Source of the DNA: Maribacter sp. BPC-D8
Lineage (GTDB): Bacteria > Bacteroidota > Bacteroidia > Flavobacteriales > Flavobacteriaceae
Assembly (NCBI RefSeq): GCF_035207705.1
Contig: NZ_CP128187.1
Coordinates: 186,001 to 250,000, forward strand
Reading direction: 5' to 3'
DNA length: 64,000 nucleotides
A program made the translations under genes and the position numbers. Below, in pieces: positions 30,701-37,508 of the stretch. Each line of letters starts with the position of its first letter. The stretch's first letter is position 1. Below the pieces are notes generated by a model. The model saw only the letters and a program-made list of their open reading frames with translations. It was not told the DNA's origin and searched no databases.

Positions 30701-32045
30701 TGGGGCAACAGGTGCTCCGGGAGCAGATGGGACTAATGGAACGAACGGTGCCGATGGGGCGACAGGTGCTCCGGGAGCAGATGGAGCCGATGGAATAAAC
30801 GGAACGAACGGTGCCGATGGGGCAACAGGTGCTCCGGGAGCAGATGGGACTAATGGAACGAACGGTGCCGATGGGGCGACAGGTGCTCCGGGAGCAGATG
30901 GAGCCGATGGAATAAACGGAACGAACGGTGCCGATGGGGCAACAGGTGCTCCGGGAGCAGATGGGACTAATGGAACGAACGGTGCCGATGGGGCAACAGG
31001 TGCGCCGGGAGCAGACGGAGCAGATGGAACAAACGGAACGAATGGTACTAATGGCGCACCAGGCGCAACAGGTCCAGCAGGTGATCCTGCAACTGATGAT
31101 CAAACATTAGCAACAACAGGTACAGCTGGTCAAATATCAATTACTGGAGGTAATGCAATTACTTTAAATGTAAATGATGCCGATTCAAATGCAACGAACG
31201 AGATTCAGACTTTAACGTCTAGTGATGGTTCTATTACTTTAACACCTTCAGGAAATGATTACGACTTAGAAGTTAATTTCCCAGCGAGTAGCGATAATCA
31301 AAATATTGAAAACCTTGCAATAAATACAAGTTCAAATGTGCTTACGGTTGGTATTGAAGATGGTAATAGTCAAACTGTTAATCTATCTCATTTAGATAAT
31401 TCAGGGACTGATAACCAAAGTATTAGAAATCTAACATTTTCAGGTAATACTTTAACGGTAGGTATTGAAGACGGTAGTTCTGATACGGTAAGTTTAGCAG
31501 CACTAGCAGATAATCAAAGCATCAAAAACTTAGGTTTATCGGGCACAACATTGACGGTAGGTATAGAAGATGGTTCTTCTCAAACGGTTAGTTTGGCTTC
31601 ATTGGCGAATACAGATGATCAATTTGATGATGAAGTATTATTGAGGACTCCAATTGATGTTGATGAGGGTGGTGTAGCATCTCCTACCAATGAAACTACG
31701 GTAGAAGAAGTAATTCAAGCAATTGCACCTATAACATCTAAAGCGGCACGTATATTTTATCCACCTTCTATAGAAGTTGATGTAGCAACAACAGGTACGG
31801 GAAGAACAATAGATTTACATGATGAATATATTAGTCAATATGGTACTCCAGCAGTTAGTAGTGCAGGTGCACCGGGAGCAATACCAACGTATACAAACAC
31901 TGAGTTATACTACTATGTTACGTATTATGATACTACAGTATTTGCCAATGTAACAGTTAGTGCAACAGGTATTATGCAATATGATGTTATTGCAGCGCCT
32001 ACTGACTATAATACATTAATAAATGTGGTATTTGTAGTTAAATAA
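21705..32045 (+). CDS. Giant 3446-aa repeat and collagen-like surface protein
   Basis: Starts are possible at 21705, 21726 (MKLNIKSMK) or 21747 (MKSQTNT); all keep a signal peptide ending GISMAQ. The head (DLYVNTDTGTIYYWNGTTW) resembles heads of long Bacteroidota fibre proteins. Then come 12 repeats of 67 aa (TNIDYTDEDG, LDLSAIVANLEALTTV), 17 repeats of 83 aa (FDAKRSTVLDNGDGTF) in two blocks of 9 and 8, and about 140 Gly-X-Y triplets (GADGATGAPGADGTNG). A beta-rich tail has three LTVGIEDGSS motifs and a unique ~100-residue C-terminal domain (ARIFYPPSIEVD ... INVVFVVK). No T9SS sorting domain or VITN tag is present. The protein is very acidic. A type B substrate starts 32 bases downstream. Inferred role: surface stalk or fibre, with repeats as shaft and the unique tail as tip or assembly domain. 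Confidence 0.85.
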   Translation: MAIELLKMKLNIKSMKSQTNTTLSNAIKFIMVLFTLLISGISMAQTTVTLEDQCNCEVLQGTDVSAPGVATPAGADLGDLYVNTDTGTIYYWNGTTWELTSTDDQQLQNFTFDALTNILSLEIENGNIVTADLSSLNLVETLTTIITNTDGTFTYTDEDGVDTIIDVTDLETLTTIALNADNTNIDYTDEDGVVTQLDLSAIVANLEALTTVVANTDGTFTYTDEDGIDTIIDVTDLETLTTIALNADNTNIDYTDEDGLVTQLDLSAIVANLEALTTVVANTDGTFTYTDEDGVDTIIDVTDLETLTTIALNADNTNIDYTDEDGVVTQLDLSAIVANLEALTTVVANTDGTFTYTDEDGVDTIIDVTDLETLTTIALNADNTNIDYTDEDGVVTQLDLSAIVANLEALTTVVANTDGTFTYTDEDGVDTIIDVTDLETLTTIALNADDTNIDYTDEDGLVTQLDLSAIVANLEALTTVVANTDGTFTYTDEDGVDTIIDVADLETLTTIALNADDTNIDYTDEDGLVTQLDLSAIVANLEALTTVVANTDGTFTYTDEDGVDTIIDVTDLETLTTIALNADNTNIDYTDEDGVVTQLDLSAIVANLEALTTVVANTDGTFTYTDEDGVDTIIDVTDLETLTTITLNADDTNIDYTDEDGLVTQLDLSAIVANLEALTTVVANTDGTFTYTDEDGVDTIIDVADLETLTTIALNADDTNIDYTDEDGLVTQLDLSAIVANLEALTTVVANTDGTFTYTDEDGIDTIIDVADLETLTTIALNADNTNIDYTDEDGLVTQLDLSAIVANLEALTTVVANTDGTFTYTDEDGVDTIIDVTDLETLTTIALNADNTNIDYTDEDGIVTQLDLSAIVANLEALTTVVANTDGTFTYTDEDGVDTIIDVTDLETLTTIALNADNTNIDYTDEDGVVTQLDLTAIVANLEALTTVVANTDGTFTYTDEDGVDTIIDVTDLETLTNIVNNNDGTITYTNEDGVDQTIDLVSNVANNDIQVGADGGLYLNVASVTISETITSLTDNADGTFTYTNEDGVVTIFDAKRSTVLDNGDGTFTITDDSGNSAVVDTNNTVTTLVDNGDGSFTYTSENGTVTTFTETLSTLVDNADGTFTYTNEDGVVTTFDAKRSTVLDNGDGTFTITDDSGNSATVDTNNTVTTLVNNGDGSFTYTSEDGTVTTFTETLSTLVDNADGTFTYTNEDGVVTTFDAKRSTVLDNGDGTFTITDDSGNSAVVDTNNTVTTLVDNGDGSFTYTSEDGTVTTFTETLSTLVDNADGTFTYTNEDGVVTIFDAKRSTVLDNGDGTFTITDDSGNSATVDTNNTVTTLVNNGDGSFTYTSEDGTVTTFTETLSTLVDNADGTFTYTNEDGVVTTFDAKRSTVLDNGDGTFTITDDSGNSAVVDTNNTVTTLVDNGDGSFTYTSEDGTVTTFTETLSTLVDNADGTFTYTNEDGVVTIFDAKRSTVLDNGDGTFTITDDSGNSATVDTNNTVTTLVNNGDGSFTYTSEDGTVTTFTETLSTLVDNADGTFTYTNEDGVVTTFDAKRSTVLDNGDGTFTITDDSGNSATVDTNNTVTTLVNNGDGSFTYTSEDGTVTTFTETLSTLVDNADGTFTYTNEDGVVTTFDAKRSTVLDNGDGTFTITDDSGNSATIDTNNTVTTLVNNGDGSFTYTSEDGTVTTFTETLSTLVDNADGTFTYTNEDGIVTTFDAKRSTVLDNGDGTFTITDDSGNAATIDTNQVAGSLVNNNDGTITYTDGTGSSQTLGLVSANANNDIQVGTDGGLYLNVASVTIDETLSTLVDNADGTFTYTNEDGVVTTFDAKRSTVLDNGDGTFTITDDSGNSAVVDTNNTVTTLVDNGDGSFTYTSEDGTVTTFTETLSTLVDNADGTFTYTNEDGVVTIFDAKRSTVLDNGDGTFTITDDSGNSATVDTNNTVTTLVNNGDGSFTYTSEDGTVATFTETLSTLLDNADGTFTYTNEDGVVTTFDAKRSTVLDNGDGTFTITDDSGNSATVDTNNTVTTLVNNGDGSFTYTSEDGTVTTFTETLSTLVDNADGTFTYTNEDGVVTTFDAKRSTVLDNGDGTFTITDDSGNSAVVDTNNTVTTLVDNGDGSFTYTSEDGTVTTFTETLSTLVDNADGTFTYTNEDGVTTTFDAKRSTVLDNGDGTFTITDDSGNSAVVDTNNTVTTLVNNGDGSFTYTSEDGTVTTFTETLSTLVDNADGTFTYTNEDGVVTAFDAKRSTVLDNGDGTFTITDDSGNSAIVDTNNTVTTLVNNGDGSFTYTSEDGTVTTFTETLSTLVDNADGTFTYTNEDGVVTTFDAKRSTVLDNGDGTFTITDDSGNSATVDTNNTVTTLVNNGDGSFTYTSEDGTVTTFTETLSTLVDNADGTFTYTNEDGVVTTFDAKRSTVLDNGDGTFTITDDSGNSAVVDTNNTVTTLVDNGDGSFTYTNESGTPVLFRASTITDNLDGTSTIVLADGGTITVDNDGVDNVDDADSEIGNEYNTGSAITDGSLEITDGGGTESVNLISTNANNDLAFGTDGALYLNVASVTISETVTTLADNGDGSFTYTNESGAPVSFQASTITNNGDGTSTVALADGGSIILDNDGIDNVDDADNNPFNEIELPIGGTNGQVLSTDGSGTYTWVDADTGPQGTAGTNGTNGTDGDDGNGIASTLDNGDGTFTLTYDDGSTFTTSDLTGPQGTAGTNGTNGTNGTNGTNGADGATGAPGADGINGTNGADGATGAPGVDGADGTNGTNGADGATGAPGADGADGTNGTNGADGATGAPGADGTNGTDGATGAPGADGTNGADGATGAPGADGADGINGTNGTDGATGAPGADGTNGADGATGAPGADGADGINGTNGADGATGAPGADGADGINGTNGADGATGAPGADGADGTNGTNGADGATGAPGADGADGTNGTNGADGATGAPGADGADGINGTNGADGATGAPGADGTNGTNGADGATGAPGADGTNGTNGADGATGAPGADGTNGTNGADGATGAPGADGADGINGTNGADGATGAPGADGTNGTNGADGATGAPGADGADGINGTNGADGATGAPGADGTNGTNGADGATGAPGADGADGTNGTNGTNGAPGATGPAGDPATDDQTLATTGTAGQISITGGNAITLNVNDADSNATNEIQTLTSSDGSITLTPSGNDYDLEVNFPASSDNQNIENLAINTSSNVLTVGIEDGNSQTVNLSHLDNSGTDNQSIRNLTFSGNTLTVGIEDGSSDTVSLAALADNQSIKNLGLSGTTLTVGIEDGSSQTVSLASLANTDDQFDDEVLLRTPIDVDEGGVASPTNETTVEEVIQAIAPITSKAARIFYPPSIEVDVATTGTGRTIDLHDEYISQYGTPAVSSAGAPGAIPTYTNTELYYYVTYYDTTVFANVTVSATGIMQYDVIAAPTDYNTLINVVFVVK
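22212..24623 (+). repeat. Twelve tandem 201-bp coding repeats
   Basis: Twelve in-frame units of exactly 201 bases (67 residues), starting at the LETLTT motif, run without a gap. Units 5-6 and 8-9 match each other closely, giving a higher-order repeat of 603 bases (for example near 22988 and 23591). Confidence 0.93.
24795..26950 (+). repeat. First block of 249-bp coding repeats (about nine copies)
   Basis: In-frame units of 249 bases (83 residues) begin at 24795, 25044, 25293 and so on to 26787; the ninth is partial. Each has two paired hairpin-like motifs, NADGTFTYTNEDG and NGDGSFTYTSEDG. A 498-base stretch (two units) is duplicated almost exactly near 25600 and 26098. Confidence 0.92.
27120..29090 (+). 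repeat. Second block of 249-bp coding repeats (eight copies)
   Basis: Eight further 83-residue units of the same family start at 27120 and end with one at 28863 that grades into FTYTNESGTP. The block is split from the first by a module (NNDIQVGTDGGLYLNVASVTI) that also precedes the first block and, in diverged form, follows the second. Confidence 0.92.
29829..31088 (+). repeat. Collagen-like Gly-X-Y repeat region (~140 triplets)
   Basis: About 420 residues in uninterrupted Gly-X-Y register, built of 9-base steps such as gcc gat ggg, gca aca ggt, gct ccg gga. Units are combinations of GADGATGAPGADG with GADGTNGTN or GINGTNG. Proline sits mostly at X (GAP) and no lysine or hydroxyproline context exists, as in bacterial collagens. 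GC content is visibly higher than in flanking sequence. A short seven-triplet stretch occurs earlier, from 29682. Confidence 0.93.
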
Positions 32046-32077
32046 TTAGCTAATTAAAGCATAGATTCCAAATCGAT

Positions 32078-34099
32078 TTGAAAAAAACGCATATATATAA
32101 AACCATATTTCTCAGTATCGTTACTACGATACTGGGGGTATTGGTATCTAATGCCCAGTTCTTACTTCAGGCACCTACGGATAGTGATCAAAATAACTTT
32201 CGTTGGTATGAAGCTTCAGATACGGCAACGGTACTAGGTACAGATTCTTTTTACGAAGTAACCCAACCAGGTATTTACTTTGCAACATACGATGGTACCT
32301 TATGTGGTTCTAATGCAACAGGTTACTTTATTGTAACCGATTGTAATAATCCAGATAATGAAGTAACGATGGATATTACTTCTAACGTACCAAGCACTGC
32401 TTCGGTAAGTTGGAGTCCGCCATTACCTGGTGATCAATTAAGCCCCATGGTTATTGCTACCGATGCTGTGGTAAGATATACGGCAATGGTTACAAAAGCA
32501 GGTAATACTTTTAGTCTACCAAATTTCACGGTAGTGTGTTTACCTGAAGCTGCAGATTTAGAAGATGACTTGGTAACTACAGATGAAGAAGTACCGGTTA
32601 TTATAGATATTTATGGCAATGATGCCGATTTACCAGATGTAGGTGCTTTAACAACCACAGATCCGGCAAATGGTACGGTAACAATTGATGATGGTGGTAC
32701 ACCAAACAATCCGTTGGATGATATTGTTACTTATACTCCTGATGAAGATTTTAACGGTACAGACACTTTCGATTATACAATTTGTAATGCTTATGGTGAT
32801 TGTAGTACCGCTACGGTAACCATAGAGGTATTGCCAATATTAGATACTAACGATGATTCTATCGCTATTGATATCAATGCAATTACAGCTATAGATACTT
32901 GGCAGGTAAACGATAATGATTTACCTACAGATGGTACGTTTAGCGTAACGCAACCAACGAATGGTTCGGTAACTGTTGATGATAATGGTACACCGAATGA
33001 TCCATCCGATGATATTCCGACATACTTCCCGAATAATAATTACTTAGGCACAGATGCTTTTGATTATACTGTTTGTGATGCTGTTGGCAACTGTAGTACA
33101 TCGACCATAACAATTCTTATCAATCCTTTAGGTGTTGATATGGATAGTGATGATGATGGTATCGTTGATAGCTTTGAAGATCTTAATTTAGATGGCGATA
33201 ATGACCCATCTACCGATCCAACAGATTCTGATGGTGACGGCTTCCCAGATTATTTAGATATCGATGCAGATGGTGATGGTATACCAGATAATGTTGAAGC
33301 TCAAGCGACGGCAGATTACATTCCGCCTTCAGGGATCGACGCGAATACCAACGGGTTAGATGATGCGTATGAAGCTAATGGTTTAACTGGATTATTCCCT
33401 GTGGATACAGATGGAGATAATCTACCTGATTATTTAGATGAGGATAGTGATAACGATAATGTGTTAGATGCAATCGAAGCTCATGACTATGATCATGATG
33501 GTATTGCAGATGTTGTTATGATTGGTTCAGATAAGGACAATGACGGTCTAGATGATGGCTATGAAGGTGCAATTTCAGTTGATATTGACGTCAATGATGA
33601 AATAGATGATCCATACGCACAATTGCCAAATACAGATAGTGATGAAGAATCAGATTATAGAGATACCGATGATGACGATGATGGTATCGAAACAAGAGAT
33701 GAAGACGTCAACCTTAATGGAGATTACGTTGATGATGATTCTGACGATGATGGTATACCAAACTACTTAGATTCAGATTTAGGTCAGCTAGAAGAAGAAA
33801 TTGAAATTTTCAACGTTATTACACCTAATGGTGATGGCATTCATGATGTTCTTAGAATAGACGGTTTACAGAATTACCCGAACAATACATTGAAAGTCTA
33901 TAACAGATGGGGTATTGCGGTGTATATGACAAAAGCATATGATACCGAAGGTAATGTCTTTGATGGAACGTCTGAAGGTAGGGTAACCGTTGATATGGAC
34001 AGTAAATTACCAGTAGGTACATATTTCTATATTCTAGATTATGAATTACCGAACGGAGAAACAAAAACCTTGTCTGGTTACATATATATAAATAGATAA
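32078..34099 (+). CDS. Gliding-motility/T9SS type B C-terminal domain protein
   Basis: 673 aa. The start is TTG ([11 protein letters not shown]), because no in-frame ATG lies nearby; the signal peptide ends SNAQ. Residues ~28-170 are an Ig/PKD-like sensor-type region ([19 protein letters not shown]), ~175-365 two cadherin/Ig-like domains with [14 protein letters not shown] motifs, ~368-590 aspartate-rich TSP3 repeats, and ~590-673 a type B sorting domain ([39 protein letters not shown]). It lies between the giant repeat protein (32-base gap) and a PorP/SprF gene (5-base gap), so the three are probably one operon. It could carry or anchor the giant protein, which lacks its own sorting domain; that part is inference. 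Confidence 0.9.
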   Translation: MKKTHIYKTIFLSIVTTILGVLVSNAQFLLQAPTDSDQNNFRWYEASDTATVLGTDSFYEVTQPGIYFATYDGTLCGSNATGYFIVTDCNNPDNEVTMDITSNVPSTASVSWSPPLPGDQLSPMVIATDAVVRYTAMVTKAGNTFSLPNFTVVCLPEAADLEDDLVTTDEEVPVIIDIYGNDADLPDVGALTTTDPANGTVTIDDGGTPNNPLDDIVTYTPDEDFNGTDTFDYTICNAYGDCSTATVTIEVLPILDTNDDSIAIDINAITAIDTWQVNDNDLPTDGTFSVTQPTNGSVTVDDNGTPNDPSDDIPTYFPNNNYLGTDAFDYTVCDAVGNCSTSTITILINPLGVDMDSDDDGIVDSFEDLNLDGDNDPSTDPTDSDGDGFPDYLDIDADGDGIPDNVEAQATADYIPPSGIDANTNGLDDAYEANGLTGLFPVDTDGDNLPDYLDEDSDNDNVLDAIEAHDYDHDGIADVVMIGSDKDNDGLDDGYEGAISVDIDVNDEIDDPYAQLPNTDSDEESDYRDTDDDDDGIETRDEDVNLNGDYVDDDSDDDGIPNYLDSDLGQLEEEIEIFNVITPNGDGIHDVLRIDGLQNYPNNTLKVYNRWGIAVYMTKAYDTEGNVFDGTSEGRVTVDMDSKLPVGTYFYILDYELPNGETKTLSGYIYINR

Positions 34100-34104
34100 T
34101 AAGA

Positions 34105-35058
34105 ATGTTGAACACATATATAACCATACTTAAAAAGAATTTTCTAAAACGAGCTGTTGCTATAGTGGCAGTTTGTTTTGGAGTATTTTCTTATGGGCAG
34201 CAAGATGCACAGTATACACAGTATATGTATAATACTATAAGTGTAAACCCTGCATACGCGGGTTCTAGAGGGCATATTAGTATGGGTGCTTTGCATCGTT
34301 CTCAATGGGTAGGTTTAGATGGTGCGCCAACTACGCAAACTATTAATGTGCATTCACCTATTGGGTATAGAGGTGTAGGTTTAGGCTTGTCGATAGTTAA
34401 TGACGAAATAGGGCCCACTTCAGAAACTAATTTTGATATTGATTTCTCATATACGGTATGGACATCGGAAGAAGGTAGATTAAGTTTCGGATTGAAAGCC
34501 AGCGCTAACTTATTAGATGTTAGGTTTTCAGAATTAAACCAGTATACAACAGATCCAACCTTACAACAAGATATCGATAATAGACTTTCACCAAATATTG
34601 GAGCGGGTATTTATTATCATACCGAAAGATTCTATGCAGGTTTATCCGTACCTCGATTTTTAGAAACATCACATTTTCAAGAAACCAACCTTTCTACGGC
34701 TAAAGAACAAATGAACCTTTATTTAATAACTGGTTATGTTTGGGATTTGAATGAGTCTGTAAAGTTTAAACCGGCATTGCTTACCAAGGTGGTACAAGGA
34801 GCACCCTTACAATTAGATTTATCGGCAAACTTTATGTTTAACGAAAAGTTTATTTTAGGAGCTGCCTACAGATGGGATGCCGCATTTAGTGGTATGGTAG
34901 GTTTCAATGTATCTAATAAATTCTTAATTGGTTTAGCGTATGATAAGGAAACTACAGACCTTGGTAATACTGCTTTCAATGATGGCTCTTTTGAAATCAT
35001 TTTCAGATACGATTTCATTATGACCAAGAACAACTTAAAATCTCCTCGTTTCTTCTAG
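34105..35058 (+). CDS. PorP/SprF family type IX secretion membrane protein (second copy)
   Basis: 317 aa, the same length as the paralogue at 3298, and strongly similar along its length: QQDAQYTQYMYNTISVNPAY at the mature N-terminus, LHRSQWVGLDGAPTTQT, FKPALLTKVVQGAPLQ, AYRWDAAFSGM, and the shared C-terminus SPRFF. The signal peptide is residues ~1-31 (GVFSYGQ). It is the last gene of the giant-protein operon and the probable outer-membrane partner for the type B substrate just upstream. After its stop there is no convincing terminator before idi. Confidence 0.93.
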   Translation: MLNTYITILKKNFLKRAVAIVAVCFGVFSYGQQDAQYTQYMYNTISVNPAYAGSRGHISMGALHRSQWVGLDGAPTTQTINVHSPIGYRGVGLGLSIVNDEIGPTSETNFDIDFSYTVWTSEEGRLSFGLKASANLLDVRFSELNQYTTDPTLQQDIDNRLSPNIGAGIYYHTERFYAGLSVPRFLETSHFQETNLSTAKEQMNLYLITGYVWDLNESVKFKPALLTKVVQGAPLQLDLSANFMFNEKFILGAAYRWDAAFSGMVGFNVSNKFLIGLAYDKETTDLGNTAFNDGSFEIIFRYDFIMTKNNLKSPRFF

Positions 35059-35118
35059 ATTTTTCTTTTTATATATTCATCATTACGTAAAATACCTAAA
35101 ACGCCTTATTTTTACCTA

Positions 35119-35649
35119 ATGAAGGAAGAACAGGTAATTCTCGTAAACGAAAATAACGAGCAAATAGGCACTATGGCCAAAATGGAAGCCCATGAAAAGG
35201 CAGTTTTGCATAGGGCATTCTCAGTATTTATTACAAATGATAACGGTGAAATTATGCTGCAACAACGAGCGGCATCTAAATATCATTCTCCGTTATTATG
35301 GACAAATACATGTTGTAGTCATCAACGTGTAGGTGAAACTAATATTGAAGCAGGTAAACGTAGACTTCAAGAAGAAATGGGGTTTCAGGCAGAATTAAAA
35401 GAATTATTTTCCTTCATTTATAAAGCTCCTTTCGATAATGGTTTAACCGAACATGAATTAGATCATGTAATGATCGGTAGTTATAATGCAGAACCAAACA
35501 TTAATCCTGATGAAGTAGAGGCATGGAAATGGATGTCACCTGAGGCTATAAAAGAAGATATCTCTAATAATCCTAAGGAATACACGGCTTGGTTTAAGAT
35601 TATCTTTGATAAGTTTTACGAACATTTATTTAAAATGCCAGCGAAATAA
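35119..35649 (+). CDS. idi: Isopentenyl-diphosphate delta-isomerase, type I
   Basis: 176 aa, full length. It interconverts isopentenyl and dimethylallyl diphosphate, the precursors of menaquinone side chains, carotenoids and undecaprenyl carriers. The Nudix-type fold is visible: HRAFSVFI, LLWTNTCCSHQRVGE (catalytic Cys in the TCCSHQ segment, metal-binding His), GKRRLQEEMGF (Nudix-like box) and LTEHELDHVMIG (catalytic Glu). Its stop overlaps the start of the next gene by one base, so they are translationally coupled. The enzyme is cytoplasmic and Mg/Mn dependent. Confidence 0.95.
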   Translation: MKEEQVILVNENNEQIGTMAKMEAHEKAVLHRAFSVFITNDNGEIMLQQRAASKYHSPLLWTNTCCSHQRVGETNIEAGKRRLQEEMGFQAELKELFSFIYKAPFDNGLTEHELDHVMIGSYNAEPNINPDEVEAWKWMSPEAIKEDISNNPKEYTAWFKIIFDKFYEHLFKMPAK

Positions 35650-36056
35650 TGAAAGTAAAAGTAAGTAGAAAAGCACATTTTAACGCAGCCCATCGTTTAT
35701 ATAGAAAAGATTGGGACGACAATAAGAACACTGAAATTTTTGGTAAATGTAATAACCCTAATTTCCACGGACACAATTATGAACTAGTTGTAAGCGTTAC
35801 TGGTGAGATAGATGCTGAAACCGGTTTTGTTATGGATATGAAGGTGTTAAAAGATCTGATCAAAGTAGAGATTGAAGACTATTTAGACCATAAGAATTTA
35901 AATATTGAAGTACCCGAGTTTAAAACTTTAAATCCAACAGCAGAAAACATTTCGGTAATCATATGGCAGAAGTTAAGACCACATATTCAAAAATCACACG
36001 ATTTAGAAGTGGTGCTTTATGAAACGCCAAGAAATTTTGTAACCTTCTCTGGATAA
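35649..36056 (+). CDS. queD: 6-carboxytetrahydropterin synthase / 6-pyruvoyltetrahydropterin synthase family
   Basis: 135 aa. Zinc-binding histidines lie in HFNAAHRL and NFHGHNYEL, and the catalytic Cys in FGKCNNPN sits just before the second His cluster, as in QueD/PTPS enzymes. The C-terminal LEVVLYETPRNFV contains the substrate-binding Glu. In bacteria this family usually makes 6-carboxy-5,6,7,8-tetrahydropterin for queuosine; a pterin role cannot be excluded from sequence alone. It overlaps idi by one base; manA follows 78 bases later. Confidence 0.88.
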   Translation: MKVKVSRKAHFNAAHRLYRKDWDDNKNTEIFGKCNNPNFHGHNYELVVSVTGEIDAETGFVMDMKVLKDLIKVEIEDYLDHKNLNIEVPEFKTLNPTAENISVIIWQKLRPHIQKSHDLEVVLYETPRNFVTFSG

Positions 36057-36134
36057 TTCAAATAGCAAAATGTAAGAAAAATCCTTAATTATCGTTATAA
36101 ACCTGAATTAATTGACCAACAAATAAGATATACA

Positions 36135-37100
36135 ATGATACATCCTCTGAAATTTAGACCAATTTTAAAAGAAAGACTTTGGGGCGGTACCAAGCTTAAA
36201 GAAGTTTTTGGTAAACCTATAGAAAGTGATATTACCGGCGAAAGTTGGGAGTTGTCTACGGTTAAAGGTGATATTTCTGTTGTTGCCAATGGCAGCTTAG
36301 CAGGCAAGTCACTTCAAGATCTTATAGAATCGAATGCAGAAGAGCTTTTGGGTAAAAGTGTTGTAGAACGCTTCGGAAAAGAATTTCCTATTCTGATAAA
36401 GTTTATCGACGCCAAACAAGATTTGTCTATTCAACTGCACCCAAATGATGCCTTGGCGAAAGAACGTCATAATTCTTTCGGTAAGACTGAGATGTGGTAC
36501 ATTATGGATGCTGACCCTAAAGCAGAACTAATTGTTGGTTTTAACAAAGATGTTACCAAAGAAGAATACGCTGAAAGTATTGATAATGATACCTTGCTTG
36601 ATCTTCTTAATTATGAGGAAGTTAAAGAAGGTGATACCTTTTTTATAAATACAGGTAAAATTCATGCTATTGGGGCAGGGGTGATGTTGGCAGAAATTCA
36701 ACAAACATCTGATGTTACCTATCGTGTTTTTGATTTTAATAGAAAAGATAAAGATGGTAACCTTCGAGAATTACATACAGAACTAGCACTAGATGCCGTT
36801 GATTACGAGAAGAAAGACGATTTTAAAGTTTCTTACGGTCATGAAAAGAATGAGGTGAATACCATGGTAGATTGTCCTTATTTCAAAACTAACTTCATAG
36901 AGCTTACAGAGAATTTAGATTTAGACACTACACAAAGAGATTCATTTACAATATTTATGTGTGTTGGTGGTGAGGCTAAAATCAGTACTGCTGAAGGAGA
37001 AGTCTCTATAAAAAGTGGAGAAACGGCATTATTACCTGCTTCAACACAGAAGATTTCTTTAAAGTCTACCGGTGCAAAACTATTAGAAGTTACTATTTAA
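36135..37100 (+). CDS. manA: Mannose-6-phosphate isomerase, class I
   Basis: 321 aa, typical of the short class I enzymes. It interconverts fructose 6-phosphate and mannose 6-phosphate, feeding GDP-mannose for surface glycans. The zinc-site cupin motif SIQLHPND, then FGKTEMWY, and the later FINTGKIHAIGAGVMLAEIQQ with TYRVFDFNR are all present. The start MIHPLKFRPILKERLWGG is typical of Bacteroidota members. The C-terminal second cupin (~235-321) is complete. Confidence 0.94.
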   Translation: MIHPLKFRPILKERLWGGTKLKEVFGKPIESDITGESWELSTVKGDISVVANGSLAGKSLQDLIESNAEELLGKSVVERFGKEFPILIKFIDAKQDLSIQLHPNDALAKERHNSFGKTEMWYIMDADPKAELIVGFNKDVTKEEYAESIDNDTLLDLLNYEEVKEGDTFFINTGKIHAIGAGVMLAEIQQTSDVTYRVFDFNRKDKDGNLRELHTELALDAVDYEKKDDFKVSYGHEKNEVNTMVDCPYFKTNFIELTENLDLDTTQRDSFTIFMCVGGEAKISTAEGEVSIKSGETALLPASTQKISLKSTGAKLLEVTI

Positions 37101-37133
37101 GGTCTAATTAACTGTACGGCAGTTCAAATATTG

Positions 37134-37141
37134 TATTTTTG
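37134..37141 (+). promoter_or_regulatory. Candidate Bacteroidota -7 box (TATTTTTG)
   Basis: TATTTTTG fits the TAnnTTTG -7 element and sits 18 bases before the start of the 89-aa gene. No clear TTTG -33 partner was found at 17-23 bases upstream, so the call is tentative. Confidence 0.4.
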
Positions 37142-37159
37142 CAAAAAAAATAATTAGAG

Positions 37160-37429
37160 ATGGCAAGTATTAAAAATTTAAAGAAAGATATTAATAATGT
37201 TCTTGGTGACATTATAGAAGGTGTTTATATAGTTGAGGCTGCTAATGGAACTACGCATTCAAAAGAAGGTTCTGCAATTATAGATAATGCAATTTCATCT
37301 TTTGATGAGTTGGTTGCTAAAGTCAACCAAAATGATGTTGAGAACAAGAAGGCACATTTCAAAGAAGTAAGAAAAGATTTGGAAACAAAAGCAACTAAAT
37401 TGGTCGATGACCTTAACAAGTTAGTATAG
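37160..37429 (+). CDS. Small conserved helical protein, unknown function
   Basis: 89 aa, soluble, with no signal peptide. It is almost all amphipathic helix with heptad-like spacing of Ile/Leu/Val (IKNLKKDINNVLGDIIEGVY, then FKEVRKDLETKATKLVDDL) and balanced Lys/Asp/Glu. I do not recognise a named family, although similar small proteins are common in Flavobacteriia. It has its own -7-like box and is followed by a strong hairpin terminator, so it is probably a single-gene transcript. It could be a small coiled-coil adaptor or stress protein; the function is unknown. Confidence 0.8.
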   Translation: MASIKNLKKDINNVLGDIIEGVYIVEAANGTTHSKEGSAIIDNAISSFDELVAKVNQNDVENKKAHFKEVRKDLETKATKLVDDLNKLV

Positions 37430-37450
37430 TTTACCTCTTCCTTAAAATAA

Positions 37451-37480
37451 AAAAGCATCCTAATAATTTAGGATGCTTTT
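37451..37480. terminator. Bidirectional Rho-independent terminator
   Basis: A 13-base perfect stem (AAAAGCATCCTAA, 37451-37463, with 37468-37480) and 4-base loop lies between convergent genes, with A-tract on one side and T-tract on the other. It can serve both strands. Confidence 0.88.
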
Positions 37481-37508
37481 TTATTTGTACTAAGTTAGTT
37501 TGTTCAAT

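Noticed and set aside
29809-31103. Open frames on both strands over the collagen-like region
   Set aside because: Artifacts of 9-base repetition with few stops; products are Cys/Arg/Ser or His/Leu/Arg repeats.
21705-32045. Phage tail fibre or prophage origin for the collagen-like giant gene
   Set aside because: No phage structural, integrase or lysis gene is near; neighbours are T9SS partners and the protein has a signal peptide.
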